A stretch of 10,703 nt of DNA, taken from assembly GCA_009785395.1 (NCBI GenBank), contig WQWK01000050.1:1-10703 (forward strand), in the 5' to 3' direction. The DNA comes from Conexibacteraceae bacterium. Its GTDB lineage: Bacteria; Actinomycetota; Thermoleophilia; Solirubrobacterales; Solirubrobacteraceae. How positions within the stretch are numbered: position 1 is the stretch's first letter; each line of letters starts with the position of its first letter. Below are positions 4,964 through 10,703 of the stretch, piece by piece. A program made the position numbers and the translations under genes. The notes below the pieces were generated by a model. The model worked only from the letters and a program-made list of their open reading frames with translations, had not been told where the DNA came from and did no database searches.

Positions 4964-5904
4964 CCTGGGTGGCCTGGCGGCAGGGACGGTCTGAGAACGC
5001 GCTGCTGGCGGGGCTTCTGCTCGGCCTGGCGGCGCTGCTCGTGCTCACCGGCGCGCACATGCATTCGGTCTTCAACGAGCTCGGCCTGGCCCCGTGCGGC
5101 GCCGCGGCCGGCGACTCGCTGCCGCGGAGCTGCGCGCTGCAGGCCCAGAGCTTCGTGACGCGGTTCGACGGGATGAGCCAGCTCGGTCCCTGGATCGGCC
5201 TCGCGCCCGGGCTGTTCGGGGTGCTGGCAGCGACGCCGCTCGTGCTCGAGTTCGATCAGGGGACCTACCGGCTCGCATGGACGCAGAGCATCACCCCGCG
5301 GCGCTGGCTCGCCGCCCGGATCGGCTTCATGCTCGGCGTCGTCGTGCTGTCCAGCGTGGTCCTGATCGCGCTGGCCGCGTACTGGCGGCACCCACTCGAT
5401 CTGCTGGGCGGACGCGTGGACCCAACCGCGTTCGATCTGGAAGGGATCGTGCCCTTCGCCTACGCCCTGTTCGCCGCCAGCCTCGTACTGGCGATCGGCA
5501 GCATCACCCGCAGGACGGGCCTCGCCGTGGCCGGCGGCTTCGGCGCCTACCTGCTCGCGAGGCTGCTGATGCGCAGCCTGCGCGAGCACCTGATCCCGCC
5601 GGTCCACGCTCTGACGCACCCCCCGGACGGTCCGGCCGGAATCCGCCATGCGTGGGTGATCAGCCAGAGCTACTCCGGACCGCACGGGTCGGCCGCCGCC
5701 TACGCGGTGCTGCGCAAATGCCTGACCAACGACGGCGACCTCAACAGCCATTGCATCGCGCAGCACCACATCCTCAGCAGCTGGATTTACCAGCCGGCGA
5801 GCCGCTTCTGGCCGTTGCAGGCGATCGAGGGCGGCGTATTCCTGGCGCTGTCCGCCGTCTGCCTCGCGCTGGCGGTCTGGTGGATCAGGAACCGCATCGC
5901 GTAG
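4960..5904 (+). CDS. ABC transporter permease (membrane subunit)
   Basis: A 314-residue integral membrane protein starting at GTG 4960 with 'TWVAWRQGRSENALLAG', a start seen in many actinobacterial ABC permeases. Hydrophobic segments: about 14-31, 76-97, 122-143, one near 165-185, one right after it ('GLAVAGGFGAYLLARLLM'), and a last one near 290-310, giving six helices. Between the second and third sits 'LEFDQGTYRLAWTQSITPRRWLAAR', a characteristic cytoplasmic element of this permease type. The large region between helices five and six is polar with two cysteines and probably faces outside. AGGAG is present 11 bases before the start, inside the ATPase gene. The gene partners with the ATPase and shares its regulation. 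The family assignment is confident; the transported compound is unknown. Confidence 0.88.
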   Translation: MTWVAWRQGRSENALLAGLLLGLAALLVLTGAHMHSVFNELGLAPCGAAAGDSLPRSCALQAQSFVTRFDGMSQLGPWIGLAPGLFGVLAATPLVLEFDQGTYRLAWTQSITPRRWLAARIGFMLGVVVLSSVVLIALAAYWRHPLDLLGGRVDPTAFDLEGIVPFAYALFAASLVLAIGSITRRTGLAVAGGFGAYLLARLLMRSLREHLIPPVHALTHPPDGPAGIRHAWVISQSYSGPHGSAAAYAVLRKCLTNDGDLNSHCIAQHHILSSWIYQPASRFWPLQAIEGGVFLALSAVCLALAVWWIRNRIA

Positions 5905-5987
5905 CCCAGCAGGGTTCGAAGGATCCGATGCCGGGAAGTTAAACCCCGGACCTGCGCCGAAAAACACACTGGAAAGGGGTGCTTAAC

Positions 5988-6605
5988 GTGCGCATCTCAC
6001 GCTCAACCGGAGCCGTCTGCGGCGGCCTGCTCGTCATCCTGGGGCTGTGGGGCGGGCTCGCCCCGCTCGTCGGTCCCTACTTCGGACTGGCCTTCGGCTC
6101 CAACCAGACCTGGCACATCACAACGCAGCGCCTGTGGCTCAGCTTCCTCCCCGGCGCCGCGGTGATCGTCGGCGGCCTGCTGCTGCTGCGCGCCGGCCAC
6201 CGCGTCAGCGGCACCGTGGCCGCCTGGATCGCGATGGCGGGCGGCGCCTGGTTCGCCGTCGGGCCGGCCGTCAGCAGGCTCTGGGACCACGGCGCCACGC
6301 CGATCGGCGGCCCGCTCTACGGGACCACACGACAGGTGCTCGAGCTCACTGCCGCCTTCTACGGCCTCGGCGTCGTGATCGTCGGCGTGGCCGCGTTCGC
6401 GCTCGGACGCGTGGTCACGCGCCCGGCGGTCGAGCCGTCGCCCGCGGCACCGGCCACGGTCGCCGAGCCGGCCACGGTCGTCCAGGACGCGCCACCGACA
6501 CCGGCGCCGCGGCCGGAGTTCGTGCCCGAGTCGGACACAGCCGTGCACGACGAGCAGGCTGAGCCCGAGCCCGTGGCCGCCGGCGCCCAGCCCCGCGAGG
6601 ACTGA
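5988..6605 (+). CDS. Four-helix membrane protein with Pro/Ala/Glu-rich tail, hypothetical
   Basis: A 205-residue protein with four predicted membrane helices: 'GAVCGGLLVILGLWGGLAPLV' (about 8-28), 'FLPGAAVIVGGLLLL' (about 48-63), 'VAAWIAMAGGAWFAVGPAV' (about 72-92), and 'FYGLGVVIVGVAAFALGRVV' (about 121-140). The last 65 residues are disordered, acidic and rich in Ala, Pro and Glu. Similar proteins recur in soil actinobacteria of the Solirubrobacterales type without assigned function. The start at GTG 5988 is chosen because GGAAAGGGG ends eight bases upstream; GTG 5979 in the same frame overlaps that ribosome site and is less likely. It lies 83 bp after the ABC permease on the same strand, so it could be read through from that operon or have its own promoter. 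A strong hairpin follows the stop. Function unknown. Confidence 0.75.
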   Translation: MRISRSTGAVCGGLLVILGLWGGLAPLVGPYFGLAFGSNQTWHITTQRLWLSFLPGAAVIVGGLLLLRAGHRVSGTVAAWIAMAGGAWFAVGPAVSRLWDHGATPIGGPLYGTTRQVLELTAAFYGLGVVIVGVAAFALGRVVTRPAVEPSPAAPATVAEPATVVQDAPPTPAPRPEFVPESDTAVHDEQAEPEPVAAGAQPRED

Positions 6606-6609
6606 TAAC

Positions 6610-6640
6610 GCCGGAGGCGGCAAAGCCCGCCGCCTCCGGC
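6610..6640 (+). terminator. GC-rich hairpin terminator after the four-helix membrane protein
   Basis: Perfect 12-base arms 6610-6621 and 6629-6640 (GCCGGAGGCGGC and its complement) enclose a 7-base loop. It starts five bases after the TGA and 35 bases before the next gene. No T tract follows, as in many high-GC terminators. It separates the regulator/ABC/membrane-protein block from the oxidoreductase gene. Confidence 0.75.
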
Positions 6641-6674
6641 ACCCATCCCGGCGCGGTTCGATATCAATACGTGC

Positions 6675-7640
6675 GTGCTGGCCGCCTACGCCGCAGAGCT
6701 GAACGCCGAGGACCCGCTGCAGGGACTCGTGATCGGGGAGCGCCCCGAGCCCGAGCCGGCCGACGGCTGGGTGAGCGTCGACGTGCGGGCCGTGTCGCTC
6801 AACCATCACGACCTGTGGTCGCTGCGCGGCGTCGGTCTGCCCGCCGAGCGGCTCCCGATGATCCTCGGCTGCGATGCCGCCGGCACCGACCCGGACGGCA
6901 ACGAGGTGATCGTGCACGCGGTGATCGGCTCCGGGAGCTGGACGGGCGACGAGACGCTCGATCCGAAGCGCACGCTGCTCTCCGAGCGCCATCAGGGCGC
7001 GCTGGCGCAGAGGGTCGCGGTGCCGCGGCGCAACCTCATCCCCAAGCCGCCCGAGCTGAGCTTCGAGCACGCCGCCTGCCTGCCGACGGCGTGGCTGACC
7101 GCCTACCGGATGCTGTTCACGCGCGGGGATGTGAAGCCCGGCCAGACGATCCTCGTGCAGGGCGCGAGCGGCGGTGTCGGCACCGCGCTGATCACGCTCG
7201 CCGCCGGCGCGGGCGTGCGCGTCTGGGCAACCAGCCGCACCGAGGAGAAGCGGGCGCTGGCGCTGGCGCTCGGCGCCGATGCGGCGTTCGAGCCGGGTGC
7301 GCGACTGCCCGAGCGCGTCGACGCCGTGATGGAGACGACCGGCGCGGCCACCTGGTCGCACTCGCTCAAATCGCTCAAGCAGGGCGGCGTCGTCGTGATC
7401 TCGGGCGCTACCACCGGCGACGCGCCGCCCGCCGACCTGCGCCGCGTCTTCTTCCTCCAGCTGTCGGTCATCGGCTCGACGATGGGCACGCGCGACGAGC
7501 TCGAGCGCCTCGTCCGGCTGGTCGTGACGCGCAGGATCGAGCCGGCGATCTCTCAGACGCTGCCGCTGGCGGACGCCCGTGCCGGCTTCGAGGCGATGCT
7601 CGCGGGCGAGACCTCCGGCAAGATCGTCTTCACGGTCTGA
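6675..7640 (+). CDS. MDR-superfamily oxidoreductase (quinone oxidoreductase-like, zinc-binding dehydrogenase fold)
   Basis: A 321-residue medium-chain dehydrogenase/reductase that should use NAD(P)H on quinones, enones or similar carbonyls in the cytosol. Seen: N-terminal GroES-like half with 'VRAVSLNHHDLWSLRGVG' (37-54) and 'LGCDAAGT' (64-71), the dinucleotide loop GASGGVG (163-169) in 'ILVQGASGGVGTALITLA', and a standard C-terminal 'TSGKIVFTV'. Cysteine clusters for a structural zinc are absent, and the catalytic-zinc Cys of alcohol dehydrogenases is not seen at the expected place, so a zinc-independent quinone-reductase role is favoured. GTG 6675 has no Shine-Dalgarno. TATCAA (6662-6667) seven bases upstream may be a -10 for a leaderless message. 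It converges with the MFS gene, leaving only 18 bp between stops. Confidence 0.88.
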   Translation: MLAAYAAELNAEDPLQGLVIGERPEPEPADGWVSVDVRAVSLNHHDLWSLRGVGLPAERLPMILGCDAAGTDPDGNEVIVHAVIGSGSWTGDETLDPKRTLLSERHQGALAQRVAVPRRNLIPKPPELSFEHAACLPTAWLTAYRMLFTRGDVKPGQTILVQGASGGVGTALITLAAGAGVRVWATSRTEEKRALALALGADAAFEPGARLPERVDAVMETTGAATWSHSLKSLKQGGVVVISGATTGDAPPADLRRVFFLQLSVIGSTMGTRDELERLVRLVVTRRIEPAISQTLPLADARAGFEAMLAGETSGKIVFTV

Positions 7641-7658
7641 GGGCTGGGCCGCCGGCGA

Positions 7659-9281
7659 TCACGCCAAATCTGAACTGGCGACCCCACCCGGCGCGACCGG
7701 CGGACCGGGCCGCGGAACCGGGGCATGGGCCTTGGACGCCAGCGACAACGGCGGAGCGATCTCTTCGAGCGACTTGCCCTCGGCATCGACCGCCAGGAAG
7801 GCGGCGACGAAACCGCCGGCGATCATCATCCCGGCACCGAGCAGGTAACCGCCGAACAGGGCGTTCTTGTCGTGGCCGGTGCCGATCAGGTGGCCGAAGA
7901 GCTTCGTCCCCGCGAAGCCGAAGCACTGGGCGATCGCGAAGAAGACGGCGATCGCCTGCGCCCGCACCTCGAGCGGGAAGACCTCGCTCGCCGTCAGGTA
8001 GCCGGCGCTCGCCCCGGCTGAGGCGAAGAAGAAGATCACGGTCCAGGCGATCGTCTGGGTGGTCGCGTTGAGGTCCCCGTCCTTGAACAGGATCGCCGAG
8101 AGCACGAGCAGGCTGCCGGCGAGCACGTAGGTGCCGGAGATCATCTTGCGGCGGCCGATCGAGTCGAACAGCTTGCCGATCGTCAGCGGCCCCGCCAGGT
8201 TGCCGGCGGCGAACGCGAAGAAGTAGTACGGAACCTGGTTGACAGGGACGTTGAAGTAGAACTTCAACACCAGTCCGTAGGTGAAGAAGATCGCGTTGTA
8301 CAGGAACGATTGGGTGGCCATCAGCGAGGCGACCAGCGTCGAGCGCGACGGGTAGGTCCGGAACAGGGTGCGCACCAGTTCGAGGTACCCCATCCTCTCG
8401 GTGGGCACGATCTCGATCGCGGCGTCATCGTCGACGTCGGGCAGCGGTCCGCGTGATTGCTCGGCTTCTCGCTCGATCACGGCGATCTCGCTCTCAGCCT
8501 GCTCCGCGTGTCCGTGCATCAGCAGCCAGCGCGGACTCTCCGGCAGGTTCTTGCGGACGAAGACGATCACCACGGCGAGCACCGGGCCGACCAGGTACGC
8601 GATGCGCCAGCCGGTGTCGGGCGAGATCCCGTTCAGGATCCACAGCGTCGCGGCGGTGCCGAGAATCGCCCCGGCCCAATAGGTGCCATTGACGGCGATG
8701 TCGACACGGCCGCGGTAGCGCGCCGGCATCATCTCGTCGATCGCGGAGTTGATCGCGGCGTACTCGCCGCCGATGCCCATGCCCGCGATGATGCGCGTCC
8801 CGTACAGGAAGACGATCCAGCCGCCGCCGGCCTGCGTGGCCGCGGTCAGGCCGCTGCCGACCAGGTAGATGCCCAGCGTGACCACGAACAGCCGTTTGCG
8901 CCCCAGCTTGTCCGACAGGCGTCCGAACAGCAGCGCGCCGATGACCTCGCCGATCAGGTAATAGGTGGCGATGTCCGCTGCCTGGCTGGTGCTCAGGTTC
9001 AGCGTGCTCTTCTGGGTGAAGGCCGCGCTGAGGTTGGCGGCGATCGTGATCTCGAGCCCGTCGAGGATCCAGGCCACACCGAGGGCCATGATCATCCGCG
9101 TGTGGAACTTCGACCACGGGATGCGGTCGAGCCGCGCCGGGATCAGGCTCCTGATCACCGCTCCGTCGACTGCCCCTGGGGCGCCGTTTCCGCCCGCTCC
9201 GTCGTGTGCCCCCGGGTCGCCGTTTGCGCGCGATCCGTCGCCTACGCCCGATCCGCCGTGTACGCCAGATGCTGAATCCAT
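7659..9281 (-). CDS. MFS transporter (sugar/metabolite:proton symporter type)
   Basis: A 540-residue, 12-helix transporter of the sugar-porter/metabolite-symporter side of the major facilitator superfamily. Seen: 'MIMALGVAWILDGLEIT' (63-79) with the Asp in helix 1, loop 2-3 motif GRLSDKLGRKR (120-130), 'GMGIGGEYAAINSAIDEMMPARYRGR' features (168-192), PESPRWL (247-253) after helix 6, a charged central loop, and the half-repeat motif 'SIGRRKM' in the second half. The first 42 residues are a Gly/Asp/Ala-rich, repeat-built extension not needed for the fold. Start 9281 is chosen for AGGAGAGGGG a few bases upstream; the frame remains open to 9347, but that part overlaps the previous gene. It follows the 215-residue gene by 46 bp in one operon. 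Substrate unknown; family members carry sugars, aromatic acids or other organic ions. Confidence 0.9.
   Translation of the reverse strand: MDSASGVHGGSGVGDGSRANGDPGAHDGAGGNGAPGAVDGAVIRSLIPARLDRIPWSKFHTRMIMALGVAWILDGLEITIAANLSAAFTQKSTLNLSTSQAADIATYYLIGEVIGALLFGRLSDKLGRKRLFVVTLGIYLVGSGLTAATQAGGGWIVFLYGTRIIAGMGIGGEYAAINSAIDEMMPARYRGRVDIAVNGTYWAGAILGTAATLWILNGISPDTGWRIAYLVGPVLAVVIVFVRKNLPESPRWLLMHGHAEQAESEIAVIEREAEQSRGPLPDVDDDAAIEIVPTERMGYLELVRTLFRTYPSRSTLVASLMATQSFLYNAIFFTYGLVLKFYFNVPVNQVPYYFFAFAAGNLAGPLTIGKLFDSIGRRKMISGTYVLAGSLLVLSAILFKDGDLNATTQTIAWTVIFFFASAGASAGYLTASEVFPLEVRAQAIAVFFAIAQCFGFAGTKLFGHLIGTGHDKNALFGGYLLGAGMMIAGGFVAAFLAVDAEGKSLEEIAPPLSLASKAHAPVPRPGPPVAPGGVASSDLA
9157..9279 (-). repeat. 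Degenerate 36-bp tandem repeat encoding a 12-residue repeat in the MFS N-terminus
   Basis: About three diverged copies (9181-9216, 9217-9252, and the stretch to about 9279, plus a partial copy toward 9157) share the pattern 'CGCCGT..', 'CTCCGTCG/GATCCGTCG' and 'GCCC'. Translated on the minus strand they give VHGGSGVGDGSR, ANGDPGAHDGAG and GNGAPGAVDGAV. They lie before the first membrane helix, so the repeats form a flexible N-terminal tail. Confidence 0.6.
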
Positions 9282-9327
9282 GACCCCTCTCCTGAGCCTG
9301 TGAATCCCTCTGACCGCACAATACGCC

Positions 9328-9975
9328 TCAGCCGCCGAGCCCGCCAAACACTGAAAACGGGTTTGCAGGCGTCTCCGCCGCCACCTCGGCCAGCGTGGCT
9401 TCGACCTCGATCGTGCTGCCCTCGGGCGCGATCATGCGGATGCGATTGGCGAGCGCCTTGGCGGCATCCTCGTCGGCAGCGCCGATCAGCAGGTAGCGCC
9501 AGCGGCGCAGGCACGGGATCCCGTCAGCGCCCAGCGTGCGGGCCAGCTCGACCGTGTCCCGATGCGAGTGGGTGCTGACCCGGACCTCGTACTCGGAGGC
9601 GTGCAGCGACTCCGACTCCTGGCGCTCCTCCGCGATCAGCTCAGCGTGCTCGGCGGCGACTGCGTCCGCGCCGGCGGGAAGCGGCACGTCCGGGTCAACC
9701 CACTCGTCGGCGGCGGGGTGCCAGCGGCGCAGCTCCGTGTCGACGCTCGCGCCCGAGCGTGTCGCGAGCGCCTGGACGGCCGCGGTCGCCCGCTCGGCCT
9801 GTTCGCGCGTGCCGGCATACAGGAACAGCTCGGGGCCGTCGACGGAGACGATCACGCGCTCGCCCGCGGCGCCCTGCATGTCGTGCTCGAACTCGCCCCC
9901 GCCCAGCTGCTCACCGAGCTTGGCCGCCGCGGGGCTGTTCTGGCAGGTGACCTTGACTCGCCAGTCGTCGTTCAT
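9328..9975 (-). CDS. Hypothetical protein with two copies of a small alpha/beta domain
   Basis: A 215-residue soluble protein I cannot assign to a function; close relatives are annotated as hypothetical in actinobacteria. Its two halves look alike. 'WRVKVTCQNSPAAAKLGEQL' (5-24) and 'YEVRVSTHSHRDTVELARTL' (129-148) begin each half. 'LFLYAGTREQAERATAAVQAL' (50-70) matches 'YLLIGAADEDAAKALANRIR' (161-180) in the second. Each unit reads strand-helix-strand-helix, in the manner of SPOR/ferredoxin-like signal domains. They are joined by an acidic linker (about 90-128). The C-terminus is a glycine tail, NPFSVFGGLGG. ATG 9975 has GGAGGGAG just upstream. It sits 20 bp after the small gene at 9996-10253 and 46 bp before the MFS gene, all on one strand. 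A role linked to that operon is inferred only from context. Confidence 0.75.
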   Translation of the reverse strand: MNDDWRVKVTCQNSPAAAKLGEQLGGGEFEHDMQGAAGERVIVSVDGPELFLYAGTREQAERATAAVQALATRSGASVDTELRRWHPAADEWVDPDVPLPAGADAVAAEHAELIAEERQESESLHASEYEVRVSTHSHRDTVELARTLGADGIPCLRRWRYLLIGAADEDAAKALANRIRMIAPEGSTIEVEATLAEVAAETPANPFSVFGGLGG

Positions 9976-9995
9976 CGAGCTCCCTCCAATTGTTC

Positions 9996-10253
9996 TCAGT
10001 GGTCGCGCGTCGTGAGGTCAAGCTCGAGCTGCAGCACCTCCGGCTGCGACGGCTCGCTGGTCGCGCGCGGGCGGCCGCGCTTGGCCCAGTGCGCGACGAC
10101 GTCACGCGCGCGGCAGGAACGGTACGTGACTTTGCGATCCAGCGGCTGGATCGCGAGGCCCCCGAGCACGCCACCGGTGACGAGCGCGTGAAAGCGCCGC
10201 CCCATGCGGTCGACCTCGACGATGTCACCGGCCTCGATCCCTTCCAGTCGCAT
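9996..10253 (-). CDS. Small SH3-like protein with AT-hook-like motif, hypothetical
   Basis: An 85-residue protein beginning 'MRLEGIEAGDIVEVDRMGRRFHALV', with short strands separated by turns as in small SH3-like barrels ('GDIVEVD', 'RRFHALVTG', 'LAIQPL', 'VTYRS'). It continues with a helix 'ARDVVAHWA' and KRGRPRA (about 58-64), which holds the GRP core of an AT-hook. The tail ends acidic ('EVLQLELDLTTRDH'). I recognise the general type as a widespread actinobacterial hypothetical but no function. ATG 10253 is preferred because the conserved-looking part starts there; an in-frame TTG at 10259 would add two residues. No Shine-Dalgarno is visible; TAAGCT (10263-10268, minus) suggests a near-leaderless message. 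It is the first gene of the three-gene operon ending in the MFS transporter and is divergent from recC by 28 bp. Confidence 0.7.
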   Translation of the reverse strand: MRLEGIEAGDIVEVDRMGRRFHALVTGGVLGGLAIQPLDRKVTYRSCRARDVVAHWAKRGRPRATSEPSQPEVLQLELDLTTRDH

Positions 10254-10262
10254 CGGCAACGG

Positions 10263-10272
10263 AGCTTAGAGT
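10263..10272. promoter_or_regulatory. Overlapping opposed -10-like hexamers between the small gene and recC
   Basis: The 28-bp gap contains TAAGCT on the minus strand (10263-10268) and TAGAGT on the plus strand (10267-10272), overlapping by two bases. Predicted RNA starts fall about three bases before ATG 10253 and about two bases before ATG 10282. No good -35 is seen in either direction. The layout repeats that of the SRPBCC divergent gap. Confidence 0.38.
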
Positions 10273-10281
10273 TTCGGGGCG

Positions 10282-10703
10282 ATGCTTCACATCCACCGTG
10301 CCGAACGTGCCGACGTGCTGGCCGACGCGCTCGCCGAGCTGCTGGCCGAGGCCCCGGCCGACCCGTTCGCGACCGAGGTCGTCGCGGTTCCGACGCGCGG
10401 CATCGAGCGCTGGCTGACACAGCGGCTCGCGGGGCGGCTCGGCGCGCGGGGCGGGCGGGACGGCGGGCGGGACGGCGGGCGCGACGGCGGGCGCGACGGC
10501 GGGCGCGACGGGGTCTGCGCGAACGTCGACTTCCCGCCCCCCGGCAGCCTCGTCGCCACGACCCTGGCGCTGGCCAGCGGGATCGCTCCCGACAGCGACC
10601 CCTGGCAGCCCGCCCGGCTCGTGTGGCCGCTGATCGACGTCACCGATGCGGCGCTCGACGAGGACTGGCTGGCGCCGCTCGCGCGACATCTGCGTGACGG
10701 CAA
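10282..10703 (+). CDS. recC: RecC, exonuclease V gamma subunit (partial, N-terminal part)
   Basis: The first 140 codons of the RecC subunit of RecBCD, which unwinds and degrades double-stranded DNA ends, recognises Chi and loads RecA for recombination repair. Seen: 'HIHRAERADVLADALAELLA' (3-22), 'DPFATEVVAVPTRGIERWLTQRL' (27-49), and the RecC-typical 'DGVCANVDFPPPGSLV' (76-91), followed by 'PWQPARLVWPLID'. The rest of a family length of over 1000 residues lies beyond the right edge, presumably followed by recB and recD. Between the GRLGA and DGVCANVDFP landmarks the gene carries five copies of a four-residue GGRD repeat (57-76) that the family does not usually show. ATG 10282 has only a weak GGGG upstream and a -10-like hexamer ten bases before, suggesting a nearly leaderless start. 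Confidence 0.92.
   Translation, partial: MLHIHRAERADVLADALAELLAEAPADPFATEVVAVPTRGIERWLTQRLAGRLGARGGRDGGRDGGRDGGRDGGRDGVCANVDFPPPGSLVATTLALASGIAPDSDPWQPARLVWPLIDVTDAALDEDWLAPLARHLRDG
10450..10509 (+). repeat. 12-bp tandem repeat, five units, inside recC
   Basis: Five consecutive 12-base units, GGCGGGCGGGAC (units 1-2) and GGCGGGCGCGAC (units 3-5), differing at one base. Each encodes Gly-Gly-Arg-Asp in the recC frame, so copy-number change keeps the frame. It sits in a loop position between conserved RecC blocks. Confidence 0.92.

Noticed and set aside
5931..5949. Short dyad CCGGG-9-CCCGG after the ABC permease
   Set aside because: Five-base GC arms with a 9-base loop are expected by chance in this composition; not reported as a terminator.
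4855..5967. Minus-strand frame of 370 codons opposite the ABC permease
   Set aside because: Composition is that of a high-GC antisense shadow; the plus strand has coherent membrane helices and the family motif.
6003..7361. Minus-strand frame of 452 codons
   Set aside because: It spans two plus-strand genes and the terminator between them, with an Arg/Gly/Ala-rich translation and no domain.
7641..7658. Shared terminator between the convergent MDR and MFS genes
   Set aside because: The 18-bp gap shows no convincing inverted repeat.
6671..8071. Plus-strand frame of 466 codons
   Set aside because: It is out of frame with the MDR enzyme and antisense to the MFS gene; Arg-rich shadow.
10450..10509. 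CRISPR or regulatory repeat
   Set aside because: Units are contiguous without spacers, 12 bp long, and in frame with recC.

Overview
The window looks like chromosomal DNA of a high-GC Gram-positive actinobacterium. Very high GC, frequent GTG starts, and protein types typical of the class Thermoleophilia (Solirubrobacter/Conexibacter-like) point that way, but the lineage is inferred from protein style and not from a marker gene. No rRNA, tRNA, insertion sequence, prophage or CRISPR array is visible. Coding is dense on both strands.

Layout. (1) Positions 1-1426, minus strand: an ArsR-type winged-helix regulator followed 54 bp later by a cyclopropane-synthase-like SAM methyltransferase cut by the left edge. 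(2) 1427-2063: a small 75-residue protein gene (minus) with a strong ribosome site, a promoter overlapped by two identical palindromes 30 bp apart, and a perfect 21-bp hairpin after its stop. (3) 2064-3628: two divergent 149-residue SRPBCC-fold proteins separated by 27 bp, the rightward one overlapping a SnoaL/NTF2-like gene. (4) 3636-5904: a YtrA-type GntR regulator, ABC ATPase and ABC permease, each overlapping the next by GTGA, with a promoter/operator at the front. (5) 5988-6640: a four-helix membrane protein with a Pro/Ala/Glu tail and a hairpin terminator. (6) 6675-7640: an MDR-family quinone-oxidoreductase-like enzyme, convergent with (7) a minus-strand operon of three genes (10253 to 7659): a small SH3-like/AT-hook-like protein, a duplicated-domain hypothetical, and a 12-TM MFS transporter. 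(8) 10282-10703: the start of recC, divergent from (7), containing an in-frame 12-bp tandem repeat.

The most coherent signals outside the genes concern expression. Several first genes of transcription units (1426-, 2513-, 2541+, 3672+, 6675+, 10253-, 10282+) lack a Shine-Dalgarno site and have a TANNNT or similar -10-like hexamer 5-10 bases upstream, as expected for leaderless or nearly leaderless mRNAs. Several internal genes have clear Shine-Dalgarno sites. Two divergent pairs share only 27-28 bp with opposed, overlapping -10-like hexamers. I found no clearly novel defence or mobile system. The best candidates for undescribed biology are the twin-palindrome-controlled small protein, the divergent SRPBCC/SnoaL cluster, and the small-protein/duplicated-domain/MFS operon next to recC.
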